Shown piece by piece: positions 7,841 through 16,622 of a stretch of 64,000 nt of DNA (positions are counted from its first letter, which is position 1; every line of letters begins with the position of its first letter). This DNA comes from ZYF759 sp046297455 (GTDB taxonomy: Bacteria; Pseudomonadota; Alphaproteobacteria; Rhizobiales; Rhizobiaceae), in assembly GCA_046297455.1 (NCBI GenBank), contig JBKBIT010000001.1:1-64000 (forward strand), in the 5' to 3' direction. A program made the translations under genes and the position numbers. The notes under the pieces are model-generated. The model was not told where the DNA came from, ran no database searches, and saw only the letters and a program-made list of their open reading frames with translations.

Positions 7841-9271
7841 ATGTCCGATGCCAGCCAGCGCAAGCTCGACGCCTTCCCCGTCTTCCTGAAGGTTGCCGGG
7901 CGCATGGTGGTGATTGTCGGCAATGGCGACGAGGCGCTGGCAAAGGCGCGGTTGATCGGCCAATCCAGTGCCCGCATCCGACTTGTTGCCGATGCGCCGG
8001 AAGCCGGCCTGCGGCATTGGGCCGTGGAGAACAGCGCCGAACTTCTCGAGTCGGCCTACGCTCCACATCTGCTCGAAGCTGCGGCGATGGTCTTTGCCGC
8101 CACCGATGACGAGGCTGCCGACGGTCGCATCATCGCCGATGCGCGCGCCCTGAAGATTCCCTCCAACGCCGTCGATCGGCCCGACATCTGCGACTTCTAC
8201 ACGCCCGCACTGGTGAACCGCGCGCCGGTTGCGGTGGCCATCGGCACCGAAGGCGCTGGCCCCGTTCTCGCGCAGATGATCCGGGCGCGCATCGACCGCA
8301 TGCTGGCGCCCTCGCTGGGCGCGCTTGCCGTGCTTGCCAACAGCTACCGCATCGCCGCCGAGAAGCTCCTGCCGCGCGGCAGCGCGCGTCGCCGTTTCTG
8401 GCGCGAGTTCTTCGCCGGTGCGCCCGCGCGCGCAATGGAAATTGGCCACATCTCCGAGGCCCGTCGTGCTGCCACGCGCCTTCTGCGCAACGAGGGGCGC
8501 GGCGAGGGCCATGTCGCACTCGTCGGTGCCGGGCCGGGAGCCGAGGATCTTCTGACGCTGCGTGCCCATCGCCTCCTGATGCAGGCCGATGTGATCGTCC
8601 ATGACGCACTCGTCCCCGAGGCGGTCGTCTCCATGGGCCGCCGCGACGCCGAGCGCATCCTCGCCGGCAAGCGCAAGGGTGCCCATTCGATGACACAGGA
8701 CGAGATCAGCCGCCTGCTGGTCGAGCTTGGCCGCGAGGGCAAGCGCGTCGTGCGGCTGAAATCCGGCGATCCGCTTATCTTCGGTCGCGCGGCCGAGGAG
8801 ATGCAGGCGCTGCGCGAGGCAGGCATCTCCTATGAGGTGGTGCCTGGCGTCACCGCCGCCTTTGCCGCCGCCGCCGATCTGGAACTACCCTTGACGCTGC
8901 GCGGGGTCGCATCCTCCCTCGTCTTCACCACCGGCCACGACCTGCGTGGCAGCACCTTGCCCGACTGGGCGCGGCTGGCGGTGGGCGGTGCCACGGTCGC
9001 GGTCTATATGGGACGCTCGGTGGCAGCCGAGATTGCCGCGCGGCTGGTCGAGGCAGGGCTGTCCGCCGACACGCCGGTTGCACTGGTCGAGCATGCCAGC
9101 CTGGAAAGCCGCCGCTTGATGCATGGAAGGCTGGCCGACCTTGCGCTGGTCGAGAACCACGACGATCTCGCCGGACCGGTGCTGACCGTCATCGGCGAGG
9201 CGGTCGCCGCAGCCAATCTCGCAAATTCCGAACCCCTGGCCGCGCGGCTTCCCGCGCTGGCCGTCGCCTGA
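7841..9271 (+). CDS. cysG: Siroheme synthase, bifunctional CysG
   Basis: This cytoplasmic enzyme (476 aa) makes siroheme from uroporphyrinogen III for sulfite reductase. The N-terminal half (about 1-210) is the NAD-dependent precorrin-2 dehydrogenase/ferrochelatase, with VVIVGNGDEALAKARL. The C-terminal half (about 220-465) is uroporphyrinogen-III methyltransferase with VALVGAGPGAEDLLTLRA, VRLKSGDPLIFGR and the VVPGVTAAFAAAA segment. ATG 7841 with GGAG six bases upstream is chosen; an in-frame ATG at 7748 would add 31 unconserved residues. It is first in the cysG-DUF2849-cysI-cysH-DUF934 operon. Confidence 0.93.
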   Translation: MSDASQRKLDAFPVFLKVAGRMVVIVGNGDEALAKARLIGQSSARIRLVADAPEAGLRHWAVENSAELLESAYAPHLLEAAAMVFAATDDEAADGRIIADARALKIPSNAVDRPDICDFYTPALVNRAPVAVAIGTEGAGPVLAQMIRARIDRMLAPSLGALAVLANSYRIAAEKLLPRGSARRRFWREFFAGAPARAMEIGHISEARRAATRLLRNEGRGEGHVALVGAGPGAEDLLTLRAHRLLMQADVIVHDALVPEAVVSMGRRDAERILAGKRKGAHSMTQDEISRLLVELGREGKRVVRLKSGDPLIFGRAAEEMQALREAGISYEVVPGVTAAFAAAADLELPLTLRGVASSLVFTTGHDLRGSTLPDWARLAVGGATVAVYMGRSVAAEIAARLVEAGLSADTPVALVEHASLESRRLMHGRLADLALVENHDDLAGPVLTVIGEAVAAANLANSEPLAARLPALAVA

Positions 9272-9285
9272 ACGAGGACATGCAC

Positions 9286-9594
9286 ATGAAGATACTGACC
9301 GCAAACCGCCTGATCGACGGCGAGGCCGTGTGGCTCGCCTCGGACCATAGCTGGGCCGAGACCATCCACGCCGCCGAGATCGCCCGTGACGATGCGACGA
9401 TCGAGAAGCTGGAGCGGGCCGGCCGCGCCGCGCTCTGCAAGAACGAGGTGGTCGATGTCAATTTGATCGAGATCGAGATCGTCGACGGGGAAATCCGGCC
9501 GCTGCGGCTGCGCGAGCGTATCCGCGCCACCGGCCCGACCACGCACCCGCTCTTGGGCAAGCAGGCTCGCCCCGGCATTTCCATCGCCGCCTGA
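9286..9594 (+). CDS. DUF2849 small protein of the sulfite reductase operon
   Basis: This protein of about 102 aa has the DUF2849 look: an N-terminal MKILTANRLIDGEAVWLA and a central helix with WAETIHAAEIARD. Homologues commonly sit between cysG and the sulfite reductase gene in Alphaproteobacteria, where an accessory role in sulfite reduction is assumed but not shown. ATGs at 9280 and 9286 are both possible; MKIL is the conserved start. No cofactor motif or membrane segment is visible. Confidence 0.78.
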   Translation: MKILTANRLIDGEAVWLASDHSWAETIHAAEIARDDATIEKLERAGRAALCKNEVVDVNLIEIEIVDGEIRPLRLRERIRATGPTTHPLLGKQARPGISIAA

Positions 9595-9619
9595 AGTTCG
9601 TTCGCGCAGGAGACGCGCC

Positions 9620-11290
9620 ATGTATCGCTACGACGAATTCGACCATGCCTTCGTGAAGGCCCGCGTCGCCGAACTGGCCGACCAGGTCGACCGGCGGCTG
9701 GCGGGCGAGATCACGGAAGACCAGTTCAAGCCGCTGAGGCTGATGAACGGCGTCTACCTGCAACTCCACGCCTACATGCTGCGTGTGGCGATCCCCTATG
9801 GCACGCTGTCGTCGCGGCAGCTGCGGATGCTCGCCCATATCGCGCGCACGTATGACAAGGGCTACGGCCATTTCACCACGCGCCAGAACATCCAGTTCAA
9901 TTGGCCCGCGCTGTCCGACATTCCGGCGATCCTTGACGAACTCGCGAGCGTCGAGATGCATGCCATCCAGACGTCGGGGAACTGCATCCGCAACGTGACG
10001 GCGGACCATTTCGCCGGTGCCACCGCCGACGAGGTTGCCGACCCGCGCCCCTATGCCGAGATTTTGAGGCAGTGGTCCTCGGTGCATCCGGAATTCTCGT
10101 TCCTGCCGCGCAAGTTCAAGATCGCCGTGACGGGGGCGGAGCGCGATCGCGCCGCGATCCAGGTTCACGATATCGGCCTGCATCTGAAGAAGAATGCCGC
10201 TGGCGAACTCGGCTTCGCCGTCTATGTCGGCGGCGGGCAGGGGCGCACCCCGATGGTCGCAAAGAAGATAAGGGATTTCCTGCCCGAGGCGGACCTGCTC
10301 TCCTACACGACCGCGATCATGCGCGTGTACAATCTCAACGGCCGCCGCGACAACAAATACAAGGCCCGCATCAAGATTCTGGTGCATGAGACCGGCACCA
10401 AGGAACTGACGCGCCAGGTCGAGGCGGAATTCGCGGCACTCAAGGATGGCGCACTCAAGCTGCCCGACGCAGACATCCGGGCTATCCAAGCCTATTTCGC
10501 GCCGCCGCAGCTGCCTGACCGCGCCGAGGGCTGGGGCAAGCTCGCCGCCGAAAAGAAGTCCGAGCCGGCCTTCGCCGCCTGGCTGCGCCGCAACGTGAAC
10601 GATCACTGGCACCCGGACTATACTTCCGTCACCATCTCGCTCAAGGGCATCGGCGATATTCCTGGCGATGCCACCGACCACCAGATGGATACCATCGCGG
10701 ACCTTGCCGAGGAGCTTGCCTTCGACGAGATCAGGGTCAGCCACGAGCAGAACCTGATCCTACCGCATGTCGCCCGCGCCGATCTGCGCACCGTCTACGA
10801 CCGGCTGGTGGCAATCGGCCTTGCAACCGCCAATGCCGGCCTCGTCACCGACATCATCGCCTGCCCTGGCCTCGATTATTGCGCGCTGGCCAATGCCCGC
10901 TCGATCCCGGTCGCGCAGGAGATTTCGCGCCGGCTGGGCGATCAGGTGTTGCAGGAGGAAATCGGCGACCTCAAGCTGAAGATTTCCGGCTGCATCAACG
11001 CCTGCGGCCATCACCATGTCGGCCATATCGGCATTCTGGGCGTCGAGAAGAAGGGTGCCGAGCTCTACCAGATCACGCTGGGTGGCTCGGGCGACGAGAA
11101 TACCACCATCGGCGAGATCGTCGGTCGCGGCTTCGGGCCGGACGAGATCACCGATGCCGTGGAAACGGTGGTGAAGACCTATCTCGGCCTGCGCGAGGAT
11201 TCCTCCGAGACATTCATTGCCGCCTATCGCCGCGTCGGGCCAGCCCCCTTCAAGGAGGCGCTTTATGGTGCTCAAGCCAAGGCAGCATGA
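9620..11290 (+). CDS. cysI: Assimilatory sulfite reductase hemoprotein (nitrite/sulfite reductase family)
   Basis: This 556-aa cytoplasmic enzyme reduces sulfite to sulfide by six electrons using siroheme and a [4Fe-4S] cluster. Two ferredoxin-like half domains and two siroheme-binding halves are present. The coupled cluster/siroheme ligands are seen as CPGLDYC and SGCINACGHH. The Arg/Lys-rich substrate site is suggested by HFTTRQNIQFNW. A good Shine-Dalgarno (GCAGGAGAC) precedes the start. No flavoprotein cysJ is nearby, so electrons probably come from ferredoxin. Its end overlaps the cysH start. Nitrite reductase is the main alternative but the neighbours argue for sulfite. Confidence 0.92.
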   Translation: MYRYDEFDHAFVKARVAELADQVDRRLAGEITEDQFKPLRLMNGVYLQLHAYMLRVAIPYGTLSSRQLRMLAHIARTYDKGYGHFTTRQNIQFNWPALSDIPAILDELASVEMHAIQTSGNCIRNVTADHFAGATADEVADPRPYAEILRQWSSVHPEFSFLPRKFKIAVTGAERDRAAIQVHDIGLHLKKNAAGELGFAVYVGGGQGRTPMVAKKIRDFLPEADLLSYTTAIMRVYNLNGRRDNKYKARIKILVHETGTKELTRQVEAEFAALKDGALKLPDADIRAIQAYFAPPQLPDRAEGWGKLAAEKKSEPAFAAWLRRNVNDHWHPDYTSVTISLKGIGDIPGDATDHQMDTIADLAEELAFDEIRVSHEQNLILPHVARADLRTVYDRLVAIGLATANAGLVTDIIACPGLDYCALANARSIPVAQEISRRLGDQVLQEEIGDLKLKISGCINACGHHHVGHIGILGVEKKGAELYQITLGGSGDENTTIGEIVGRGFGPDEITDAVETVVKTYLGLREDSSETFIAAYRRVGPAPFKEALYGAQAKAA

Positions 11291-12020
11291 GACCGGATCG
11301 CGGGCCGAGGCCGCCGCGCTCGAGGCAGCCTATGGCGGGCTCGATCCGCGCGAGATCGTGGCGGTCGCCCTGAACCAGTTCTGGGCTGGCGAGTTGGCGG
11401 CGGTATCTTCCTTCGGCGCGGATTCGGCCGTGCTACTGCACATGATCGCCTGCCATGATCCGGGCCTGCCGGTGCTGTTTCTCGACACGGGCCAACATTT
11501 CGAGGAGACGCTGCGCTACCGCGACCAGCTGGCGGATGATCTCGGGCTGACCGATCTCAGGATCGTCGAGCCGCTCGCCGATGCAGTCTCGCGCGAAGAC
11601 CCCGACCGCGTCCTGCACCGCGCCGATGCGGAAGCCTGCTGTGCGATCCGCAAGGTCGAACCGATGCAGCGCGCCGTACAGCCGTTCAAGGCATGGTTCA
11701 CCGGGCGCAAGCGTTTCCAGGCGTCGACCCGCGAAAAGATGCCGGTCTTCGAGGCGGTCGGCCCGCGCATCCGCATCAACCCGCTCGCCTCCTGGGGAAC
11801 CGAAGAGATTGGCGCCTTCATGGAAGAGCAAGGCCTGCGCCAGAATCCGCTGGTGGCTTTCGGCTATCTCTCCATCGGCTGCTTCCCCTGCACGCAGCCG
11901 GTCGAGGCGGGAGCGGACCCGCGTTCGGGCCGCTGGGCCGGCCAGGCCAAGACCGAATGCGGCATCCATCTGCCCGGCGCCTTCGGCGAAGGCCAATCAA
12001 CGACTGCACGAGACCAATAA
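11265..12020 (+). CDS. cysH: Adenylyl-sulfate reductase (thioredoxin), CysH
   Basis: This 251-aa cytoplasmic enzyme reduces activated sulfate to sulfite. It has the PP-loop ATPase-type fold with SSFGADSAVLLH, the paired cysteines EACCAIRK and SIGCFPCTQPV that ligate a [4Fe-4S] cluster, and the catalytic C-terminal TECGIH. The four cluster cysteines mark it as the APS-reducing rather than strictly PAPS-reducing subtype. ATG 11265 is chosen because AAGGAGG lies at 11252-11258; the start is inside the end of cysI (26-bp overlap), so the two are translationally coupled. Confidence 0.93.
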   Translation: MVLKPRQHETGSRAEAAALEAAYGGLDPREIVAVALNQFWAGELAAVSSFGADSAVLLHMIACHDPGLPVLFLDTGQHFEETLRYRDQLADDLGLTDLRIVEPLADAVSREDPDRVLHRADAEACCAIRKVEPMQRAVQPFKAWFTGRKRFQASTREKMPVFEAVGPRIRINPLASWGTEEIGAFMEEQGLRQNPLVAFGYLSIGCFPCTQPVEAGADPRSGRWAGQAKTECGIHLPGAFGEGQSTTARDQ

Positions 12021-12538
12021 TGAGCGAAAAAAACGAACAAGTCGCGCCGCGCCTGTGGACCCGGGCGGGGTTTGAGGAAGATGGCTGGACCCGGATCGCA
12101 AGCCCCGACGAGGTTGTACCCGGCGAACGCCAGATCGCGCCGCTCGAGGTCTGGCTGGCAATCGGCGGCAACGAACGCGCCGGCATGGGCGTGCATCTCG
12201 CGCCGGGCGAAGCCCTTGATCCCGTGCTCGACCATCTGGACGAGATCGCGCTGATTTCGCTGGGCTTTCCGAAGTTCAGCGATGGCCGCAGCTTCTCCAA
12301 GGCGGAGCTTCTGCGCTCACGCCACGGCTATGCGGGCACGATCAGGGCCTCTGGCGAAGTGCTGATCGACCAGATCCCGCATATGCTGCGCACTGGGTTC
12401 GACGCGTTCGAGGTTGCCGACGAAACGGCGCTCAAGCGCCTTGCCGAGGGCAGGGTGGGCGGCTTGCCCGTCCACTATCAGCCTGCGGCCCTCCGCTCTT
12501 CGGGCGAGCGCTATTCCTGGCGTCGCCTTCCCGGCTGA
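12020..12538 (+). CDS. DUF934 protein, putative sulfite reductase partner
   Basis: This 172-aa protein ends the sulfate assimilation operon. The start overlaps the cysH stop (TAATG). Conserved DUF934 stretches are LISLGFPKFSDGRSFSKAE and LLRSRHGYAGTIRASGEVL, followed by the DQIPHMLRTGFDAFE helix. Members are sometimes annotated as oxidoreductases because they always accompany ferredoxin-type sulfite/nitrite reductases, but no cofactor motif is visible here. It is convergent with lspA, four bases away. Confidence 0.85.
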   Translation: MSEKNEQVAPRLWTRAGFEEDGWTRIASPDEVVPGERQIAPLEVWLAIGGNERAGMGVHLAPGEALDPVLDHLDEIALISLGFPKFSDGRSFSKAELLRSRHGYAGTIRASGEVLIDQIPHMLRTGFDAFEVADETALKRLAEGRVGGLPVHYQPAALRSSGERYSWRRLPG

Positions 12539-12542
12539 GCTT

Positions 12543-13028
12543 TCATTGCTCGTCGCGGGCGCGCTTCTCGCGCCGCCAGCCGATGAACTCTTCCAGGATG
12601 ATCAGGCCGGCGCCGACGGTGATGAAGGCGTCCGCCAGGTTGAAGATCGCGAAAGACCAGTTGGGCAGGTGGAACAGGACATAGTCCACCACATAGCCGA
12701 GCCAGACCCTGTCGATCAGATTGCCCAGCGCGCCGGCGATCACCAGCGCGAACCCAATCCGCCCGATCGTCTGGTGCGGCTCGGTGCGCAGGGCCAGCCA
12801 CGACACGAAGGCGATGACGGCGATGGTGATCGCGATCAGCAGCGGCCCCGCCATCCACTCGAGCATGGAAAAGGCAATGCCCGTATTGTGGGTGCGGTAG
12901 AGCGCCAGGAAGGGCAGCATGTCGACCATCACATGCATGTCGAGACGAGTCTCGACCAGCCATTTGATCCATTGGTCGAGTGCCACGCCGATGGCGATCA
13001 CCAATCCGTAAAATCCAAGGGTTTTCAT
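12543..13028 (-). CDS. lspA: Lipoprotein signal peptidase (signal peptidase II)
   Basis: This 161-aa inner-membrane aspartyl protease cleaves prolipoprotein signal peptides after diacylglyceryl transfer. Four transmembrane helices are evident. The two catalytic aspartates lie in GALGNLIDR and FNLADAFIT, and the N-terminal VALDQWIKWLV motif is also conserved. Its ATG overlaps the TGA of the upstream RNA methyltransferase gene, so the two are coupled on the minus strand. Confidence 0.95.
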   Translation of the reverse strand: MKTLGFYGLVIAIGVALDQWIKWLVETRLDMHVMVDMLPFLALYRTHNTGIAFSMLEWMAGPLLIAITIAVIAFVSWLALRTEPHQTIGRIGFALVIAGALGNLIDRVWLGYVVDYVLFHLPNWSFAIFNLADAFITVGAGLIILEEFIGWRREKRARDEQ

Positions 13029-13888
13029 GCCGGCTCCGGGTTTTCGCCGACCTTTGGCAGCGCATTGCGGCGGATTTCGTAAAGCATCACGCCGGTGGCG
13101 ACCGACAGGTTGAGCGAGTCGGCGCGCCCGGCCTGAGGGATACGCACCAGCGCATCGCAGGTTCCCGCGAGAGAGGGCGGTAGTCCCTGCTGCTCGTTGC
13201 CCATCAACAGGACGGTGGGGCCGTTCCCATAATCCTCAAGGCGGTAGTCCACCGCGCCTTCCAGATGCGTGCCGACGATCCGCGCGCCGCAGCCCTTGCG
13301 CCATGCCAGGAACTCTTCTTCCCTTGCGCGTGCCAGCTTCACGGAAAACAGCGAGCCCATCGTCGCGCGCACCGTTTCCAGCGAATAGGGATCGGTGGTG
13401 TCGCCGACCAGGATCACGCCTTTCGCGCCGACCGCGTCGACCGTGCGGATGATGGTGCCGAGATTGCCGGGATCGCGGACCCGGTCGAGCGCAACCCAGA
13501 CATCGCCCGCTTCCGGTCGGATGTCGCCAAGACGCGCGAATTGCTGCTCGAAGACGGCTGCTACCATTTGCGGGTTGTCGCGGCGGGTGATTGCGCCCAG
13601 CACCTTGTCCGGCACTTCCAGCACCAGCCCGCCGGACGCCACGGTACGCGCCGCGGCCTTCTCCACAGTCGCGTTGCCGCGCCCGGCCTTGGCATAGATC
13701 AGTGTCTTGATCGTCCACCCGGCATCGAGCGCGTCGAGCACAAGCTTCAGCCCTTCGGCCAGGAACGCCTGCTCCCGGTCGCGGAATTTCTTCAGCGCCA
13801 GCGCCTTGATGTCCTTGACGATCGGGTTGGCAAGGCTGGTGACCTCCTTGACCCGGCCTGGTGCGCGGATGGCGCGGTCGTCGCTCAT
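13025..13888 (-). CDS. TrmH/SpoU-family RNA 2'-O-methyltransferase
   Basis: This 287-aa enzyme methylates a ribose 2'-OH in rRNA or tRNA using SAM. An N-terminal substrate-binding domain (about 10-110, NPIVKDIKALALKKFRDRE) precedes the SPOUT domain with the knotted-fold motifs VRDPGNLGTIIRT, LLMGNEQQGL and IPQAGRADSLNLSVATGV. The start chosen overlaps the upstream gene's stop (ATGA); the longer in-frame opening to 14296 lies in the upstream gene and is rejected. RlmB or TsnR-type specificity cannot be decided. Confidence 0.9.
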   Translation of the reverse strand: MSDDRAIRAPGRVKEVTSLANPIVKDIKALALKKFRDREQAFLAEGLKLVLDALDAGWTIKTLIYAKAGRGNATVEKAAARTVASGGLVLEVPDKVLGAITRRDNPQMVAAVFEQQFARLGDIRPEAGDVWVALDRVRDPGNLGTIIRTVDAVGAKGVILVGDTTDPYSLETVRATMGSLFSVKLARAREEEFLAWRKGCGARIVGTHLEGAVDYRLEDYGNGPTVLLMGNEQQGLPPSLAGTCDALVRIPQAGRADSLNLSVATGVMLYEIRRNALPKVGENPEPA

Positions 13889-14961
13889 TTTGCCACCCAT
13901 CGGGAGAACAGGGAAGTCGACAGGGCGCGCCCCGCCGAAGCCTCGCGGATGACGAGTTCGCCCGATTCCACCGTGCCACCCATGCCCGCGAAGATGTCGC
14001 GCACCAGCCCGTGAATGGAGAAGAAGGAGGAACGGATCGAATAGGCGGTGAGCACGAGCGCCAGCGGCCGGTCCGACAGGATCGTGCGGCAGGTCTCGAC
14101 CAGCATCGGCAGGTGCTCGAAAAGCTGCCAGACCTCGCCCTTGGGTCCGCGCCCGAAGGCCGGCGGATCGAGCAGCACGATCTCGTAGCCGTTGCCGCGG
14201 CGGGCCTCGCGCTCGGCGAATTTCATCGCGTCCTCGACGATCCAGCGGATCGGCTTGCCGGAAAGTCGCGCCATGTCCTGATTCTCGCGCGCCCACCCGA
14301 CCGCCTTCTTGGAGGCGTCGATATGGGTTACCTCGGCACCGGCGCGCGCGGCGACGAGCGAGGCAAGCCCGGTATAGCCGAACAGGTTGAGCACGCGCAC
14401 CGGCCGGTTGGCGGACTGGATCATCTCTTCCATATGACGCCAGTGCGACGCCTGCTCGGGGAAAACGCCGACATGGCGAAACGAGGTGAAGCGGCCGAGA
14501 TAGTCGATGCGGTCATGTTGCATCGGCCAGGTCTCGCCAAGCGGCGCCTTTGGAAACCGCCAGCGGCCCATGCCTTCCTCGTCGGTGTCGCCGGTGAAGA
14601 TGGCATCGACAATTTCCCACTCGCGATCCGGCAGGGCAGGGCGCCAGATCGCCTGGCCCTCGGGCCGAACGATGCGATAGGGCCCGTAGCGCTCCAGCTT
14701 GCGGCCATCGCCTGAATCGAGCAGTGCATAGTCCTCGTTCGGCTCCACCTCGAGGATGACCGGCAGGCGCTCCGCTGGCAGCTTGCTCTGCTTGCGCGGC
14801 GGCAATTCCCGCCGCGCAGCTTCTGCCGGGGCGGGCTCCGGTGCGCGTGCTTGCGGCGGCTTGCGTTCGCCCTTGCCGGACGGGCGGTCCTTGTGGCGCT
14901 GTTTGCGCGGGGCGTTCACGCGGTCATGCTCCGGGTTCTGGGTTGCCCGCGCTTCTGCCAT
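13885..14961 (-). CDS. Class I SAM-dependent rRNA methyltransferase, RlmI/RlmK-like
   Basis: This 358-aa protein has a charged, low-complexity N-terminal tail (about 1-65, rich in Lys/Pro/Ala) and then a class I Rossmann methyltransferase. Motif I is VLNLFGYTGLASLVAARAGA, the acidic ribose-binding residue is in THIDASKKAVGWAREN, and the m5C-type catalytic loop reads VLLDPPAFGRG. The layout matches 23S rRNA cytosine-5 methyltransferases of the RlmI group, although the N-terminal PUA domain is not obvious. It heads the minus-strand unit with the SpoU enzyme and lspA. Confidence 0.85.
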   Translation of the reverse strand: MAEARATQNPEHDRVNAPRKQRHKDRPSGKGERKPPQARAPEPAPAEAARRELPPRKQSKLPAERLPVILEVEPNEDYALLDSGDGRKLERYGPYRIVRPEGQAIWRPALPDREWEIVDAIFTGDTDEEGMGRWRFPKAPLGETWPMQHDRIDYLGRFTSFRHVGVFPEQASHWRHMEEMIQSANRPVRVLNLFGYTGLASLVAARAGAEVTHIDASKKAVGWARENQDMARLSGKPIRWIVEDAMKFAEREARRGNGYEIVLLDPPAFGRGPKGEVWQLFEHLPMLVETCRTILSDRPLALVLTAYSIRSSFFSIHGLVRDIFAGMGGTVESGELVIREASAGRALSTSLFSRWVAK

Positions 14962-15009
14962 AGTGGGCCCGCGCCCGCAACACGATCCGCCGCCGTGCGA
15001 TCCATCGAT

Positions 15010-15888
15010 CTATAGCCTTGCCAGTTCCTCGGCCAGAATGCGCTGCACCAGTCGAATGCGGGGACTCGCCTCGAGTTCCCGGTGGGTGACCACCCAGACC
15101 GGCACGATGATCGGTGCCATATCCGGCAGCAGCCGGACCACATCCGGTGTGCGCTCGGCAATCTCGGTCAGCATCGGCGCCACCCCAAGTCCGCGCCTGA
15201 CCATCTCCCAGAGAGCCACGGAAGAATCGGAGACCATGCGGAAATCGGTGGCTTCAACCGGGATCCCGATTCCGTGCAGATAGGCTGTGTAGCGCTCCGC
15301 ATCCTCGAAGGCGATGAGGTCGCAGCCGGCAAGGTCCTGCGGGCGGGCCGGCAATCCGTTGCGGGCAACCCAATCCTGCGAGGCGTAGAACCAGGCCTGC
15401 GTGTCGCGCACATGCTGACCTGCCAGGCCTGGCTGGTCCGGCGCCGCGTGCCGGATGGCAATGTCGGCCTCGCGCCGGTGAAGGTTGCTCAATTCGTTGG
15501 AGGCAACGATCGCCACGGTGACCTGCGGCGCCTCGGCCCTTATACGCTCGACAATCGATGGCAGGACATAAGCCGCATAGGTGTCGGTGACCGATATGGA
15601 CACCCGACCTCCGACTTGCTCCGCCCGACCGCTGGCGGCGAGCGCCACGGCCTCGGCCGCCTCGCCCATGGTCCTTATGTGGTTGAGCAGGTCGGCGCCG
15701 GTTTCGGTCAGCACCAGCTTGCGGCCGCGCCGGGAGAAAAGCGAAACGCCGAGCTCTTCCTCCAGTGCCGCGACCTGTCGGGAGAGCGTGGGCTGGGTGA
15801 GGCCGAGCTGACGCGCGGCCGCCGAAAGCGACCCGGTCGTGGCCGTGGCGTGAAAGGCGCGAAGATGGTTCCAGTCTGTGGTTCTCAT
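15010..15888 (-). CDS. LysR-family transcriptional regulator
   Basis: This 292-aa regulator has the N-terminal winged HTH (about 1-60: LRAFHATATTGSLSAAARQL, LTQPTLSRQVAALEEELG) and a C-terminal co-inducer domain with the AYVLPSIVERIRAEAPQVTV segment. It is divergent from the methyltransferase gene at 15971, which is therefore a candidate target. The co-inducer is unknown. Confidence 0.9.
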   Translation of the reverse strand: MRTTDWNHLRAFHATATTGSLSAAARQLGLTQPTLSRQVAALEEELGVSLFSRRGRKLVLTETGADLLNHIRTMGEAAEAVALAASGRAEQVGGRVSISVTDTYAAYVLPSIVERIRAEAPQVTVAIVASNELSNLHRREADIAIRHAAPDQPGLAGQHVRDTQAWFYASQDWVARNGLPARPQDLAGCDLIAFEDAERYTAYLHGIGIPVEATDFRMVSDSSVALWEMVRRGLGVAPMLTEIAERTPDVVRLLPDMAPIIVPVWVVTHRELEASPRIRLVQRILAEELARL

Positions 15889-15970
15889 GCATCTGCGTAT
15901 ATCATCGTTGCAGACTTCGCCAGTTTTCTTCTCTCACGTATATGCTAGATCGCGGTCAAAGGAGATTGGC

Positions 15971-16612
15971 ATGACGAGCACCGCGAGCGACGCACGGTTC
16001 TGGGACCGCGCTTCCGAGAAATATTCGAGATCTTCGGTCAAGGACGAGGAAGGCTACGAGCGCACGCTCATGCGCACCGCTGCCCTGCTTCAACCCGGAC
16101 ACAGGGTGCTGGAGCTTGGCTGCGGGACCGGCACTACGGCGCTGCGACTGGCGGGCCAGGTGAGTTCCTATCTGGCGACCGACATCTCGCCTGGCATGAT
16201 TGCCATCGCCGAGAGGAAGCGCGCGGCCCAGCCGATCCCGGCGCTGGCCTTCCGGACCGCGACCGCCGAGACGCTGGCCGGTGACGGCACGCGCTACGAC
16301 GCCGTGCTGGGCTTCAACTATCTGCATCTGGTTCGGGATATGCCCGCCACCTTGCGCGCGATTCACTCCATGATGGAGTCCGGTGGGCTGTTCATCTCCA
16401 AGACGGCCTGTCTCGGCGACATGAACCCGATGATCCGGCTCGTGCTGTTGCCGGTCATGCGCGTCTTCGGGCTGGCGCCCACGGTCGGTGTCTTCGATAC
16501 GGTCGAACTGGAGCGGCACATCCGCGAGGCGGGATTCGAGATCGTGGCGCGTGAAGGTCATGCCTCGAAGGGCAGGGACACGCGTCCCTTCATCGTGGCG
16601 CGCAAGAAATGA
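15971..16612 (+). CDS. Class I SAM-dependent methyltransferase
   Basis: This 213-aa soluble methyltransferase has motif I VLELGCGTGTTALRLA, an acidic motif II in YLATDISPGMIAIA and the post-motif LGFNYLHLV. AAAGGAG seven bases before ATG 15971 fixes the start; the reading frame runs open further upstream to 15878 inside the LysR gene. The closest general type is UbiE/COQ5-like, but the short length and isolated position do not allow a substrate call. It is divergent from the LysR regulator. Confidence 0.85.
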   Translation: MTSTASDARFWDRASEKYSRSSVKDEEGYERTLMRTAALLQPGHRVLELGCGTGTTALRLAGQVSSYLATDISPGMIAIAERKRAAQPIPALAFRTATAETLAGDGTRYDAVLGFNYLHLVRDMPATLRAIHSMMESGGLFISKTACLGDMNPMIRLVLLPVMRVFGLAPTVGVFDTVELERHIREAGFEIVAREGHASKGRDTRPFIVARKK

Positions 16613-16622
16613 AGCAGGGTGG